Source of the DNA: Leptospirillum ferrooxidans C2-3
GTDB taxonomy: Bacteria > Nitrospirota > Leptospirillia > Leptospirillales > Leptospirillaceae
Direction of reading: 5' to 3'
Length of the DNA stretch: 64,000 bases
Assembly (NCBI RefSeq): GCF_000284315.1
Contig: NC_017094.1
Location: forward strand, 992,001 to 1,056,000
A model generated the notes under the pieces. The model saw nothing but the letters and a program-made list of their open reading frames with translations. It had not been told where the DNA came from and did no database searches. A program made the translations under genes and the position numbers. Shown here one piece after another: positions 8,612-17,389 of the stretch; position 1 is the stretch's first letter, and each line of letters begins with the position of its first letter.

Positions 8612-8658
8612 TGTCAAAAATGGCATATAGTGTTCAGATTGGCATGTCAAAATTGACA
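8612..8658. promoter_or_regulatory. Paired inverted repeats, probable activator sites (UAS)
   Basis: Two copies of one palindrome, TGTCAAAAATGGCA (8612-8625) and TGTCAAAATTGACA (8645-8658), share the pattern TGTCA-N4-TGRCA. They are 33 bases apart start to start, about three helical turns. They lie 55-115 bases upstream of the sigma-54 promoter, as expected for enhancer sites. The second copy touches the activator's own ribosome site, which would allow self-repression. A separate direct repeat, CAGATATGG, occurs at 8563 and 8576. Confidence 0.65.
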
Positions 8659-8668
8659 AGGGGGGATG

Positions 8669-10009
8669 ATGTCGACTGAAAAACAGGACAAACCACTGGC
8701 GATCACAATTTCATCCATTCTGAATGCGTTTTCAGAGCCGATGATTGCTCTCGATTCGTCCTATCAGGTTCTGGCGGCGAACAGGTCATACATGACGCTT
8801 TATCCTTCCGGAAAAGTGAGTGATATTGCGGGCAAAAAATGTCACGAGCTTTCTCACGGATATTCTGTTCCATGCGATCAGATGGGCGAGAACTGTCCTC
8901 TTTCCGCGGTTCTTGCCGATCATGGTGCCCATCGTGTGACCCATGTGCATCAGAGCCCAACCGGTCCCCATGTTGTGGAGGTTGAACTGTGGCCGGGAGT
9001 GGATCCTGTGAGCCAGGAGGTTTTCTACCTCGAGAAGATCCACCCATCTCCGCTGGATTCCCGGAGCGCTTCCCATGAAGGGCTTGTCGGTCATTCTCCG
9101 ATGTTCCTGCAAATGCTCTCCCTTATCCATAAAGTGGCCTCAAAAAATACATTGGTTTTTCTGGAAGGGGAGACCGGAACCGGCAAGGAGCTGGTCGCTC
9201 ATGCCATTCACCAGTTTTCTCCAAGGCGGGAGAAGCCCTTTGTTACGGTCGATTGCTCCGGATTGACGGAGACACTGATCGAAAGTGAGCTGTTTGGCCA
9301 TGAAAAGGGAGCTTTTACCGGTGCCCAGGGGAAAAAGATCGGTCTTGTTGAAGCGGCAAGGGGCGGGACCTTGTTTCTCGATGAAGTCGGGGAGTTGCCC
9401 CTGTCGATGCAGGTCAAACTTTTGAGACTGCTTGAGACCAATATTTTTCGAAGGGTTGGCGGGGTTGATCCCATCAAGGCGGATATTCGGCTGATCTCTG
9501 CAACCCACAGGAATCTGAGACGGATGGTCGAGGAGGGGGGTTTTCGGAAGGATCTCTTCTATAGGCTGAACATTTTCCCGATCAGGCTTCCGGCGCTTCG
9601 GGACAGGAAAGGAGATATCCCTCTTTTGATCGAGAGTGTCATGAAACGGTTTTCGGATCACCCTGTTCTGATCGATGAGGATGCAAGGTCCCTTCTTTTG
9701 GGCCACTCGTATCCGGGGAATATCCGGGAGCTCCGAAACATTCTGGAACGGGCCCTCATTCTCTCAGACGGAGAGACGATCACTCCGGACCATCTCCCTG
9801 ACCTTCAGGAGAGTCTTCCGGAAATATCGTCTTGGGAGGAATCCAAACAGCTTCTTTCCCTCCGGGAAGCGGAAGGACGATACCTTGACTGGGTCCTGTC
9901 CAGGAGCGAGGAGCCGCTTTCGGATCTGGCCCTCAAGCTCGGAGTGAGTCCCAGAACGCTCTATCGAAAAATGGACAAAAAGAGAAAAAGGGGAAGCCAT
10001 CGTGTCTGA
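8669..10009 (+). CDS. FisR-like PAS/AAA+ sigma-54-dependent activator
   Basis: A 446-residue enhancer-binding protein (447 if read from the adjoining ATG at 8666, which is too close to the AGGGGGG site). Residue numbers count from that first Met. The N-terminal PAS-like sensor (20-125) holds Cys59, Cys70 and Cys77. The AAA+ domain has Walker A GETGTGKE (168-175), GAFTGA (215-220) and Walker B GGTLFLDE (233-240). A Fis-type helix-turn-helix ends the protein (about 405-440). The cysteine spacing C-x10-C-x6-C equals that of FisR, which senses persulfide through such cysteines. With sqr in the divergent operon, I infer control of cydABX-sqr by sulfide-derived persulfide. Sigma-54 dependence is firm; the signal is inferred. 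Confidence 0.9.
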   Translation: MSTEKQDKPLAITISSILNAFSEPMIALDSSYQVLAANRSYMTLYPSGKVSDIAGKKCHELSHGYSVPCDQMGENCPLSAVLADHGAHRVTHVHQSPTGPHVVEVELWPGVDPVSQEVFYLEKIHPSPLDSRSASHEGLVGHSPMFLQMLSLIHKVASKNTLVFLEGETGTGKELVAHAIHQFSPRREKPFVTVDCSGLTETLIESELFGHEKGAFTGAQGKKIGLVEAARGGTLFLDEVGELPLSMQVKLLRLLETNIFRRVGGVDPIKADIRLISATHRNLRRMVEEGGFRKDLFYRLNIFPIRLPALRDRKGDIPLLIESVMKRFSDHPVLIDEDARSLLLGHSYPGNIRELRNILERALILSDGETITPDHLPDLQESLPEISSWEESKQLLSLREAEGRYLDWVLSRSEEPLSDLALKLGVSPRTLYRKMDKKRKRGSHRV

Positions 10010-10226
10010 CTGTATGAAAAAAGGAGTTCTGCGACATGGGCTCATGTGCGTGTTTGTCGGACATTCTTTTATCCAGGAGGCCGATTCCACTCGTGAAAAA
10101 TCCTCAAAAATGGGGTAGATCTTTATTTTTTGAGTAATAATGTTAGAGTATTCTTCAACCAGTTTTTCAAAAAGCAGAGTTTTTTGGGATTGATCCGCAG
10201 AGACGAGGTGGCTATGGGTATCTCCC

Positions 10227-13200
10227 ATGGATAAGACGACAGGCCTCGAACCATCCGGAAAAGGGCGTCCGGAAGGACACAACTCCCTTCCTGTTGTCGT
10301 TGGAGTCGTTGCCTCGGCAGGGGGGCTCTCCGCATTTGCCGAGTTTTTAAAAGGAGTTCCACCCGATAGCGGACTGTCTTTTGTGTTTCTGCAACATCTT
10401 GACCCCTCCCATGAAAGCGCTCTTTCCGAAATCCTTCAAAAGGGAACATCTCTTCGCGTTCTTTCCATCGGGTCTCCGGTTCGTCCAAAGCCGAACCAAA
10501 TCTATGTCATTGCTCCGGGAACATCCCTTGTTATCCGGAACGGGGTGCTCTCCCCGTCGACGCTTGATGAGGATCAGTCCCATCAGCAGCATCTTTTTGA
10601 CCACTTTCTGGAATCCCTGGCCTCCGATCAAAAAGATCGGGCGATTGGGGTCATTCTCTCGGGCGCGGGTTCGGATGGGGCGGATGGGTTGTCTGCCATC
10701 AAGAGAAATGGTGGAATAACTTTTGCCCAGGATGATTCAGCCGTATTTCCATCAATGCCCCAAAGTGCCATTTCCGCAGGGTCGGTGGACTTTATTCTCC
10801 CGCCTTTCCTGATCGTCCAGAAGATCCTCTCGCTTCGCCAGTTGGATGGAGTTTGCAGGGATGGATCTTTTGCAATCCCTTCCGGCGAACCTTCCCCGGA
10901 TGAGGGTGAAGACATCAAATCCGTTCCGGATGGCTACCGGCGGATTGTTGCCTTTCTTCAACTCCGCACCGGGGTCGATTTTTTTCTCTACAAGTCCCGC
11001 CCATTACTTCGTCGGATCTCCCGGAGAATGCTTCTTTCAAACCGGAAGGACCTGCCGGATTATGCCGATTTTCTGGAAACGGATGCCGGAGAGCTCGAAG
11101 CCCTTTTTTCGGACATTCTTCTGGATGTGACCTCTTTTTTCAGAAATCCCGCGGTGTTTCAGAAGATTGCCGATTCCGTTATCCCGCGCTTTCTGGCCGG
11201 CAGGCCGGGGGAAATGATCCGGGTATGGGTTGTTGGCTGTTCCTCTGGCCAGGAAGCCTACTCTCTTTCCATTCTGTTGACCGAGTTTTTTGAGAAACAG
11301 GCTCTCCCTGCCCAATTCCAGATTTTTGCCACCGACCTGAATGAGGATCTGTTGAGGATAGCCCGTGCCGGTTTCTATGAAGACCGGTTGATGGACGGGG
11401 TGTCTTTTGAAAGGAGATCCCGTTTTTTTACCCGGGAGGAGGGGGGGTATCGGGTTTCGGGGCTCATTCGCGACAGGATTGTGTTTGCCCGCCACAATAT
11501 CCTGAAGGATCCTCCCTTTTCAAGGATGGATCTTGTCTCTTGCAGAAATCTTCTGATTTATCTGGACACGTTTATCCAGAACAAGGTGATTCGCCTGTTT
11601 CATTATGCCTTGTCCGAAAATGGCTGTCTTCTTCTCGGTCTTTCCGAGTCGGTCGGCGCCAATTCCCGTCTGTTTCTTCCGGAAGAGAAAAAGCTGAAAA
11701 TCTTCTGGAAAAAAAAGATCAAGGGTTCAGTACGAATCCCTGTTTCCCCCAAGTCTCCGGGGTTTGACCCCATCAGGAAGGGCAATGAGGGAATCCTGGA
11801 CCTTCTGCCCGCATGGAAGGCGGAGAAGGAGGTCGCGAGAATACTCATCGGGGAATATGCTCCTCCGGGCGTGCTGGTCAATGACCAGCTGGAAATTGTC
11901 CATTTCTTCGGATCGACGACGGATTTTTTGTCCCCGCCTTCAGGAAAACCCAGTCTAGATCTCTTCTCCCAGTTGAAACGGAGCCTGGTTCCCCAGATCA
12001 GGGTTCTTCTCTCCAAAGTCCGCAGTGAGCATCAGACTGCGATCAGGGAACGTGTCGGACTCCATCGTGATGATGGGGATATCCTTCTGACACTGAAGGT
12101 CATTCCTCTCAAAAACCTGCCAAGTCCCTATTTTCTGATCCTTTTTGAGAAAGAAGGAGAGACGGAAAAAGGTCGTACCTCGCGCTTCCATGGGCCTGGC
12201 TCCAGCACCAAGCCTCTTGTGGCCGATCAGGCGCTTTCAAGGATTGCCTTTCTGGAGTCGGAGCTTCTGGAGACACAGGATTATCTGGATTCCCTGAAGG
12301 AGCAGCACCAGTCGGTTATTGAAGAGCTTCAGGCGACAGGAGAGGAGGTCCAGTCCGCCAATGAAGAACTTCAAAGCACCAATGAGGAAATCGAGACTTC
12401 GAACGCTGAACTGGAATCGGCTAATGAAGAGCTCTCGACGATCAATACCGAGCTTTCCGAGCGCAATGCCGAACTTCTGCGCGTCAACAATGATCTGGAA
12501 AATCTGTCCGTGAGCATCAATACAGCCATTCTGGTGGTCTCCCGGGATCTGCTCCTCAGGAGTTTTACCCCCATGGCCGGAAAGCTCTTCAATCTCTCGG
12601 TTCTGAACGGAGCAAAGGTCCTCGAAAGGATCGGATGCGAGGTGGATTGTCCCGATATGGAATCGTTCGTCTTGAAGGTTATTCGTGAGGTTCAGGTTTC
12701 CGAGCGGGAAATCAGGGATCATGAGGGGAGAGTCTATCTGCTTCGGGTTCGTCCCTATATGACCGATGATAACAGGATCGATGGGGCTGTCCTGGTCTTT
12801 TTTGACATTACGACGATCAAGGAACATGAACTGGAAATTTCGCGGCGTGAATATGAGATTGAAATGGTTTTTAACGCCGCTCCTGTCGGGTTTTCGGTCC
12901 TCAACTCCGATTTCCGGATTGTCATGGCAAACCAGTCCTTCCTGAAAATGTTCGAGTATTCTTCCGGAGAGATTCTCGGCAGATCTGTTTTTGATCTGGA
13001 GTCCGGAGCGTTTGCCAAAGGGAACCTTCAGAGTTTTTTACATGGCTCGATTGCGGAAAACAAGCCGATCGACTCTCTCAAGTTCACCTATGTGAGCGAG
13101 AAGAAAGGAGTCCGCACCCTTCTCGTTTCGGGTAACCGTCTTGATCCTGACGATGCGTCTCCCAAGCGGATCCTTTTGTCGGTCGAGGACATTTCTGAAA

Positions 13201-15362
13201 AAAATGAAACCATGGAGCTCGATCGCCTGAATACGGATCTTGATGCCCTGGTCTTATCCGGGACAACGCTTGAGGGCATCATGGATCTGCTCTCCGAGCG
13301 GATGGAATCGATCTACTACCCCTCCTGTATCTGCATTTCAAGACGCGATGATGATCATTCCATCGGCTTTCATTGCGTTCGGGGAAAGAACTCTTTTCTG
13401 GTCGCCTCCTTTCTCCGGAAAAATGCGATGCAGAAAGATTCTGTCATTGAGTGGGAAAGTCTTTTCTTTCATAAGGAGAGGGATCATCGCCGGTTCCTGA
13501 TTTCCGAATTTCCGAAGACATCGAGCTACCGAAGGCTACTGGCCCAACACGGCGTTCAGGAAATCCATGGCTTCCCCTTTGAGAGGGAGAGTCAGGGCCG
13601 TTCCCTGAAAGGCGTGGTTCTTCTCGGATTCGAACGATTGGATTCCCTGTCGGGAAGTTCGATCGATCGCATCTGTCATACGATCAATCGTTTCCTGATC
13701 CTGGTGGAGCACTTCGGGGAACAGGAGACCCTTCATCTTCAAAATACCGCCTTGAACCTGGTGCCGAACGGAGTTCTGATCACCGACCCCGATCGAAAGA
13801 TATTGTGGGTGAACAAGGCCATGAGCGAGCTGTCAGGCTATTCGGACAAGGAGCTTGTGGGTCAGACTCCCCGCATCCTGCATTCCGGGAAGCAGGACAA
13901 GGAGTTCTACCAGATGATGTGGGAGACGATCCGCTCCGGAAGGATCTTTGAGGGAAGGATTGTCGACCGGAGGAAAGACGGATCCTTCTATACGGTGGAA
14001 ACGGTGATCATCCCCATGATGGACAGTGACGGGACGATCACCCATTATGTGGGGGTCCAGAAGGATGTCAGGGATTCCCTCACCGGTCTTTTGAACAGGA
14101 CATCGTTGAATGATCGTCTCCACATGGAAATTGAGAGGAATCTTCGGCTCAAAAGCTCTTCCATTGTCTTTTTCCTCGATATAGACGGCTTCAAGACGAT
14201 CAATGACACCATGGGACATGAGGTTGGTGACCGGCTCCTTCAGGAGATGGGTCTACGGATTTCAAGCGTCATCCGGACTTCGGACTTTGTGGCAAGGTGG
14301 GGAGGAGATGAGTTTGTCCTGGTCATGACCGATGTGGTCGATCTCGCGACGGTGGCCCCTTTTGCGGAGAAACTTCTCTCAGTGATTTCCAATCCTCTGG
14401 AAATCGATGGAACGGTGATTCATGTGACCGCTTCTGTCGGCATTGCCATTTCTCCCAGAGATTCCGCAAGCGTCGGGGATATCCTGAAAAAGTCGGATAT
14501 CGCGATGTTCCAGGCAAAGGCTCATGGGAAGAATACCTGGAAGATCTTCGATCTGGCGATGGAGTCGGAGATCCGGGAGCAGTACGAGCGGGAGCGGGCC
14601 CTCCATGAAGCCATCACGTCCGGTCAGTTCCGTCTGTTTTTTCAGCCCCAGATCAATGTGCTCAACGATCGCATCGTTGGCGTGGAGGCTCTTGTCCGAT
14701 GGGATCATCCGACGGAAGGGCTCGTTCTTCCCGGTCGCTTCATTCCTCTTGCGGAAAGAACCGGTCTTATCATTCCGCTGGGAGAATGGGTCCTGGAGGA
14801 AGCGTTCCGGACGATTGAGCGATGGATGAAGGCCGGATTTTCCCGTATCCGGGTCGGGGTCAATGTCTCGGCTTCCCAGTTCTGGCATCCGCCTTTCTGG
14901 GAAAATCTTGAACGTCATTTCGAAGCCAATCCGGAATTGGCCTTCTGGCTGGATCTTGAGCTTACGGAAAGTGTTTTGCTGAAGGATCCGGCTGAGGCGG
15001 CAAACCTGATCCTGAAGATGCGGATGCTTGGTGTCCGGATGACCCTTGACGATTTCGGGACAGGATATTCCTCCCTTTCCTATCTGTCGGAGCTGTCGCT
15101 TGATGCGATCAAGATCCCCCAGGAGTTTGTGATTCCGATGCATGACAGTCTTCCCAAGACCAATCTTGTGAAAACGATTGTCCAGATGGCGAGGATCCTG
15201 AACCTTGATCTGGTGGGAGAGGGAGCGGAGACAATGGAGGATGTGGAGATGCTGAGCCTTTTCGGATGCGCCGTGATCCAGGGGTTTGCGCTGTCGAAGC
15301 CGTTGCCTCTTGCCGATGTCGAGAGCTTTATCTGTGAAAAATCCGGAAAGGTCCTGCCCTAG
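10227..15362 (+). CDS. CheB-CheR-PAS-GGDEF-EAL fusion signalling protein
   Basis: A 1711-residue soluble fusion. Domains in order: CheB methylesterase (20-205) with triad Ser30, His57, Asp150; CheR methyltransferase (about 230-500) with the SAM loop VVGCSSGQEAYS and CRNLLIYLD; a long coiled coil (about 665-760) of repeated NEELQS/NEEIETSNAEL units; two or three PAS domains; a GAF-like region; a further PAS (about 1170-1285); a GGDEF domain with intact GGDEF near 1358; and an EAL domain with EALVRW near 1486 and DDFGTGYSS near 1608. Both cyclic-di-GMP synthesis and breakdown residues are present. No chemoreceptor or CheA is nearby. The ribosome site GAGGTGG is 14 bases upstream of the ATG. Its stop overlaps the next gene's stop by 3 bases on the opposite strand. 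Confidence 0.93.
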   Translation: MDKTTGLEPSGKGRPEGHNSLPVVVGVVASAGGLSAFAEFLKGVPPDSGLSFVFLQHLDPSHESALSEILQKGTSLRVLSIGSPVRPKPNQIYVIAPGTSLVIRNGVLSPSTLDEDQSHQQHLFDHFLESLASDQKDRAIGVILSGAGSDGADGLSAIKRNGGITFAQDDSAVFPSMPQSAISAGSVDFILPPFLIVQKILSLRQLDGVCRDGSFAIPSGEPSPDEGEDIKSVPDGYRRIVAFLQLRTGVDFFLYKSRPLLRRISRRMLLSNRKDLPDYADFLETDAGELEALFSDILLDVTSFFRNPAVFQKIADSVIPRFLAGRPGEMIRVWVVGCSSGQEAYSLSILLTEFFEKQALPAQFQIFATDLNEDLLRIARAGFYEDRLMDGVSFERRSRFFTREEGGYRVSGLIRDRIVFARHNILKDPPFSRMDLVSCRNLLIYLDTFIQNKVIRLFHYALSENGCLLLGLSESVGANSRLFLPEEKKLKIFWKKKIKGSVRIPVSPKSPGFDPIRKGNEGILDLLPAWKAEKEVARILIGEYAPPGVLVNDQLEIVHFFGSTTDFLSPPSGKPSLDLFSQLKRSLVPQIRVLLSKVRSEHQTAIRERVGLHRDDGDILLTLKVIPLKNLPSPYFLILFEKEGETEKGRTSRFHGPGSSTKPLVADQALSRIAFLESELLETQDYLDSLKEQHQSVIEELQATGEEVQSANEELQSTNEEIETSNAELESANEELSTINTELSERNAELLRVNNDLENLSVSINTAILVVSRDLLLRSFTPMAGKLFNLSVLNGAKVLERIGCEVDCPDMESFVLKVIREVQVSEREIRDHEGRVYLLRVRPYMTDDNRIDGAVLVFFDITTIKEHELEISRREYEIEMVFNAAPVGFSVLNSDFRIVMANQSFLKMFEYSSGEILGRSVFDLESGAFAKGNLQSFLHGSIAENKPIDSLKFTYVSEKKGVRTLLVSGNRLDPDDASPKRILLSVEDISEKNETMELDRLNTDLDALVLSGTTLEGIMDLLSERMESIYYPSCICISRRDDDHSIGFHCVRGKNSFLVASFLRKNAMQKDSVIEWESLFFHKERDHRRFLISEFPKTSSYRRLLAQHGVQEIHGFPFERESQGRSLKGVVLLGFERLDSLSGSSIDRICHTINRFLILVEHFGEQETLHLQNTALNLVPNGVLITDPDRKILWVNKAMSELSGYSDKELVGQTPRILHSGKQDKEFYQMMWETIRSGRIFEGRIVDRRKDGSFYTVETVIIPMMDSDGTITHYVGVQKDVRDSLTGLLNRTSLNDRLHMEIERNLRLKSSSIVFFLDIDGFKTINDTMGHEVGDRLLQEMGLRISSVIRTSDFVARWGGDEFVLVMTDVVDLATVAPFAEKLLSVISNPLEIDGTVIHVTASVGIAISPRDSASVGDILKKSDIAMFQAKAHGKNTWKIFDLAMESEIREQYERERALHEAITSGQFRLFFQPQINVLNDRIVGVEALVRWDHPTEGLVLPGRFIPLAERTGLIIPLGEWVLEEAFRTIERWMKAGFSRIRVGVNVSASQFWHPPFWENLERHFEANPELAFWLDLELTESVLLKDPAEAANLILKMRMLGVRMTLDDFGTGYSSLSYLSELSLDAIKIPQEFVIPMHDSLPKTNLVKTIVQMARILNLDLVGEGAETMEDVEMLSLFGCAVIQGFALSKPLPLADVESFICEKSGKVLP

Positions 15363-15892
15363 GGGGTTTGTGGCGGAATCCTCTCCGGATCGAATCCAGG
15401 GGGCGTTTTTCCGATGATCTCGACCATTCCCCGAAGGTCTCTCGGGTGTCCGGTGCCGGTGATGAGAAGGTGGTCTGTTTGGATGAGGAGGATCCTCCCA
15501 CGTCTCCGGTTGGGAGCCTTGCCCATCCGGAACGTCCGGACGGCCTGAATGAACTCCTGCCGGTAAGCTCCAAGGAGGTCCCCGAGATGGGACGGTTTTG
15601 TCCCTCTCCAGGTGATGGCGAAGATCGCTCCGTCCTGCCCGGAAAACTCCCGGTAATGGCCTCCGGCGGTCGTGATCTTATGCATCCGTATTCCTCCGGG
15701 GAGGGTCCGGACCGAATGGCTCCCCTGGGAGCGTTCCCTGTCCGCGGTCACCGAACTTTCCGGCTCTCCCAGAACGGCAAAGGCGCTTGTCAGATGGCTT
15801 CCCCAGTGAAAACAGATGAGAGCTCCAATGGTGATCCACATTTTGGATCTCCGGAAGCTGTGTTTCTGATCCTTCTTCAAGAACGCCTCCAT
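15359..15892 (-). CDS. DUF2844 family exported protein
   Basis: A 177-residue protein with a positively charged N-terminus and a hydrophobic stretch (about 18-40, ending TSAFA) that looks like a signal peptide. The mature part resembles the DUF2844 family, including HKITTAGGHYREFSGQDGAIFAITWRG. Function is unknown. It follows the DUF3443 gene by 30 bases; these two families commonly travel together, which supports both calls. It is convergent with the large signalling gene and shares three bases with it at the stop codons. AAGGAAAA precedes the ATG. Confidence 0.75.
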   Translation of the reverse strand: MEAFLKKDQKHSFRRSKMWITIGALICFHWGSHLTSAFAVLGEPESSVTADRERSQGSHSVRTLPGGIRMHKITTAGGHYREFSGQDGAIFAITWRGTKPSHLGDLLGAYRQEFIQAVRTFRMGKAPNRRRGRILLIQTDHLLITGTGHPRDLRGMVEIIGKTPPGFDPERIPPQTP

Positions 15893-15922
15893 GGTAGGGT
15901 TTTCCTTTTCGGCTGTTCCCTG

Positions 15923-17251
15923 TTAAAAGGCCCAGAACGGCCCGGTGGCATTTAGAGAGGTGATGGTCTGCCCGTTGATTCCGACAAAGACATTCTGTTT
16001 CAGGAAAAAGAACGGGAGCCCCCAGTCGAATCCGCCGGTCTGATCAAATCCCAGATTGGGGATGACGCCGTCTGAAAACCCCGAACCCTGTGTCGGAGGG
16101 GTTTGAATGGTGAAGAAAACAGTGGTATCGGGAGATCCCGAAGCCGGTGCAATCGTTGCCGTAAGGGGCTCTGCTGATGAAGGCTCATAGTAATAATCCG
16201 GGGAGCCGCTGTTAGGGATTTGTGGATCGGGAAAGAAGTCGCCGTCTGACCCCGAATCGATAAAGGCATATCCATTGGAAGAAGAGTAGGTTGTTTGATT
16301 AAAGGTGGTCTGGAAGTTTCCGTTCTGGTCGGCGTCATAGGCTTTCACTCCTGATGCTGGTGTGTTGTCCGATTGGCTTCCGATTCCCAGGATCAGGGAG
16401 CCTGTCGCTGACTCCTCTGGACTGGTTATGGATGAGGGGAAAGAGACGAGGACCCCCTGATGGTCTGTCGGAAGAAGGGGGACGGGGTTCTGGTCCTGCT
16501 CGCAGGTTCCAAGGGTGGTGCTGGTGCAACTTGATCCTGAACAGGAAAAGAAAACCCCGTTATCGATACTTTGGGCGCATAACGTGCCGCAGGAATGGAC
16601 AAAGAGCCCGACCCCAAGGATCCCGTTGAAACTTGCGTTCGAGGGAGAGGTGTCGGGGGTAAAGGTTTGTCCGCAGGATGGGTTTGAAGAGGCCGGATTT
16701 CCGTTGGAGGTGTACTGACCCGCGTAGGTTGGGTCGATCAGCTGTATCGGGAGGGTGACAGGAGGCTCGCCGGCGAGCCTGACCTGGGCATAGACAAGCG
16801 GACCCCAGTCGCCGTAGGTTCCATTTCCAAAAGCTTCGCATTCCCCGACAGGATCTCCCCCGGGAGAAGCCACCTGGTCGAGGGTGGTGGTATTGCTGAG
16901 GACAGATCTGAAGATCCTGAGGCCAGACGATCCAGTGTCGACCAGAATATTGGTGACGGTCTGGCAATTGCTTCCGGAGCTGTCGCAGATGGTGACGTCG
17001 GTGCAGGGATTATTGATGGCGGAGCCGCAAACAGTCGAACTGTTGTCTCCGGCTGTGCCCAGATAAAGCGGCAAGATATTACCGAGCGAGGTTCCCGAAT
17101 CTGTAGCTCTCTCACAGCTGACCGAAAGCGGCCCCAGTGCCGGTTCTCCCGCAGAGGGTGATGTTCCGCCGCCACCACACCCGGAAAAAGAGAGAAAAAA
17201 ACATCCCAGGATCCAAAGGAACATCCTTCGCATGGGGGGATGGTTTTTCAT
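15923..17251 (-). CDS. DUF3443 lipoprotein with aspartic-protease-like motifs
   Basis: A 442-residue protein, Ser/Gly/Thr-rich and with many cysteines. A lipoprotein signal ends FSGC with the lipid-bearing Cys25, so it is anchored in a membrane facing the periplasm or outside. DTGSSG at 105-110 and DSGSDG at 332-337 are spaced like the two active-site aspartates of pepsin-type proteases, in a duplicated beta-fold. This suggests a peptidase, but the family is uncharacterised. The ATG at 17251 follows AAAGGAG; a longer frame to 17314 has no signal. It leads a two-gene operon with the DUF2844 gene. Confidence 0.8.
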   Translation of the reverse strand: MKNHPPMRRMFLWILGCFFLSFSGCGGGGTSPSAGEPALGPLSVSCERATDSGTSLGNILPLYLGTAGDNSSTVCGSAINNPCTDVTICDSSGSNCQTVTNILVDTGSSGLRIFRSVLSNTTTLDQVASPGGDPVGECEAFGNGTYGDWGPLVYAQVRLAGEPPVTLPIQLIDPTYAGQYTSNGNPASSNPSCGQTFTPDTSPSNASFNGILGVGLFVHSCGTLCAQSIDNGVFFSCSGSSCTSTTLGTCEQDQNPVPLLPTDHQGVLVSFPSSITSPEESATGSLILGIGSQSDNTPASGVKAYDADQNGNFQTTFNQTTYSSSNGYAFIDSGSDGDFFPDPQIPNSGSPDYYYEPSSAEPLTATIAPASGSPDTTVFFTIQTPPTQGSGFSDGVIPNLGFDQTGGFDWGLPFFFLKQNVFVGINGQTITSLNATGPFWAF

Positions 17252-17389
17252 TTGAAGCGCTCCTTTCAGGCCATGGCTGTGCGCAGGGTAGACTTTTTGA
17301 ATGAACGATCCCAAGATAATATAAGCGAAAAAGGCAAAAGTTCTGTCTCATTCCGGCAAGGGGACGGGGGGGCACTCTTTTCGATCTCT

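Noticed and set aside
10103-10134. Hairpin CTCAAAAA/TTTTTGAG as terminator of the sigma-54 activator gene
   Set aside because: The stem is AT-rich with a long loop and too weak to call.
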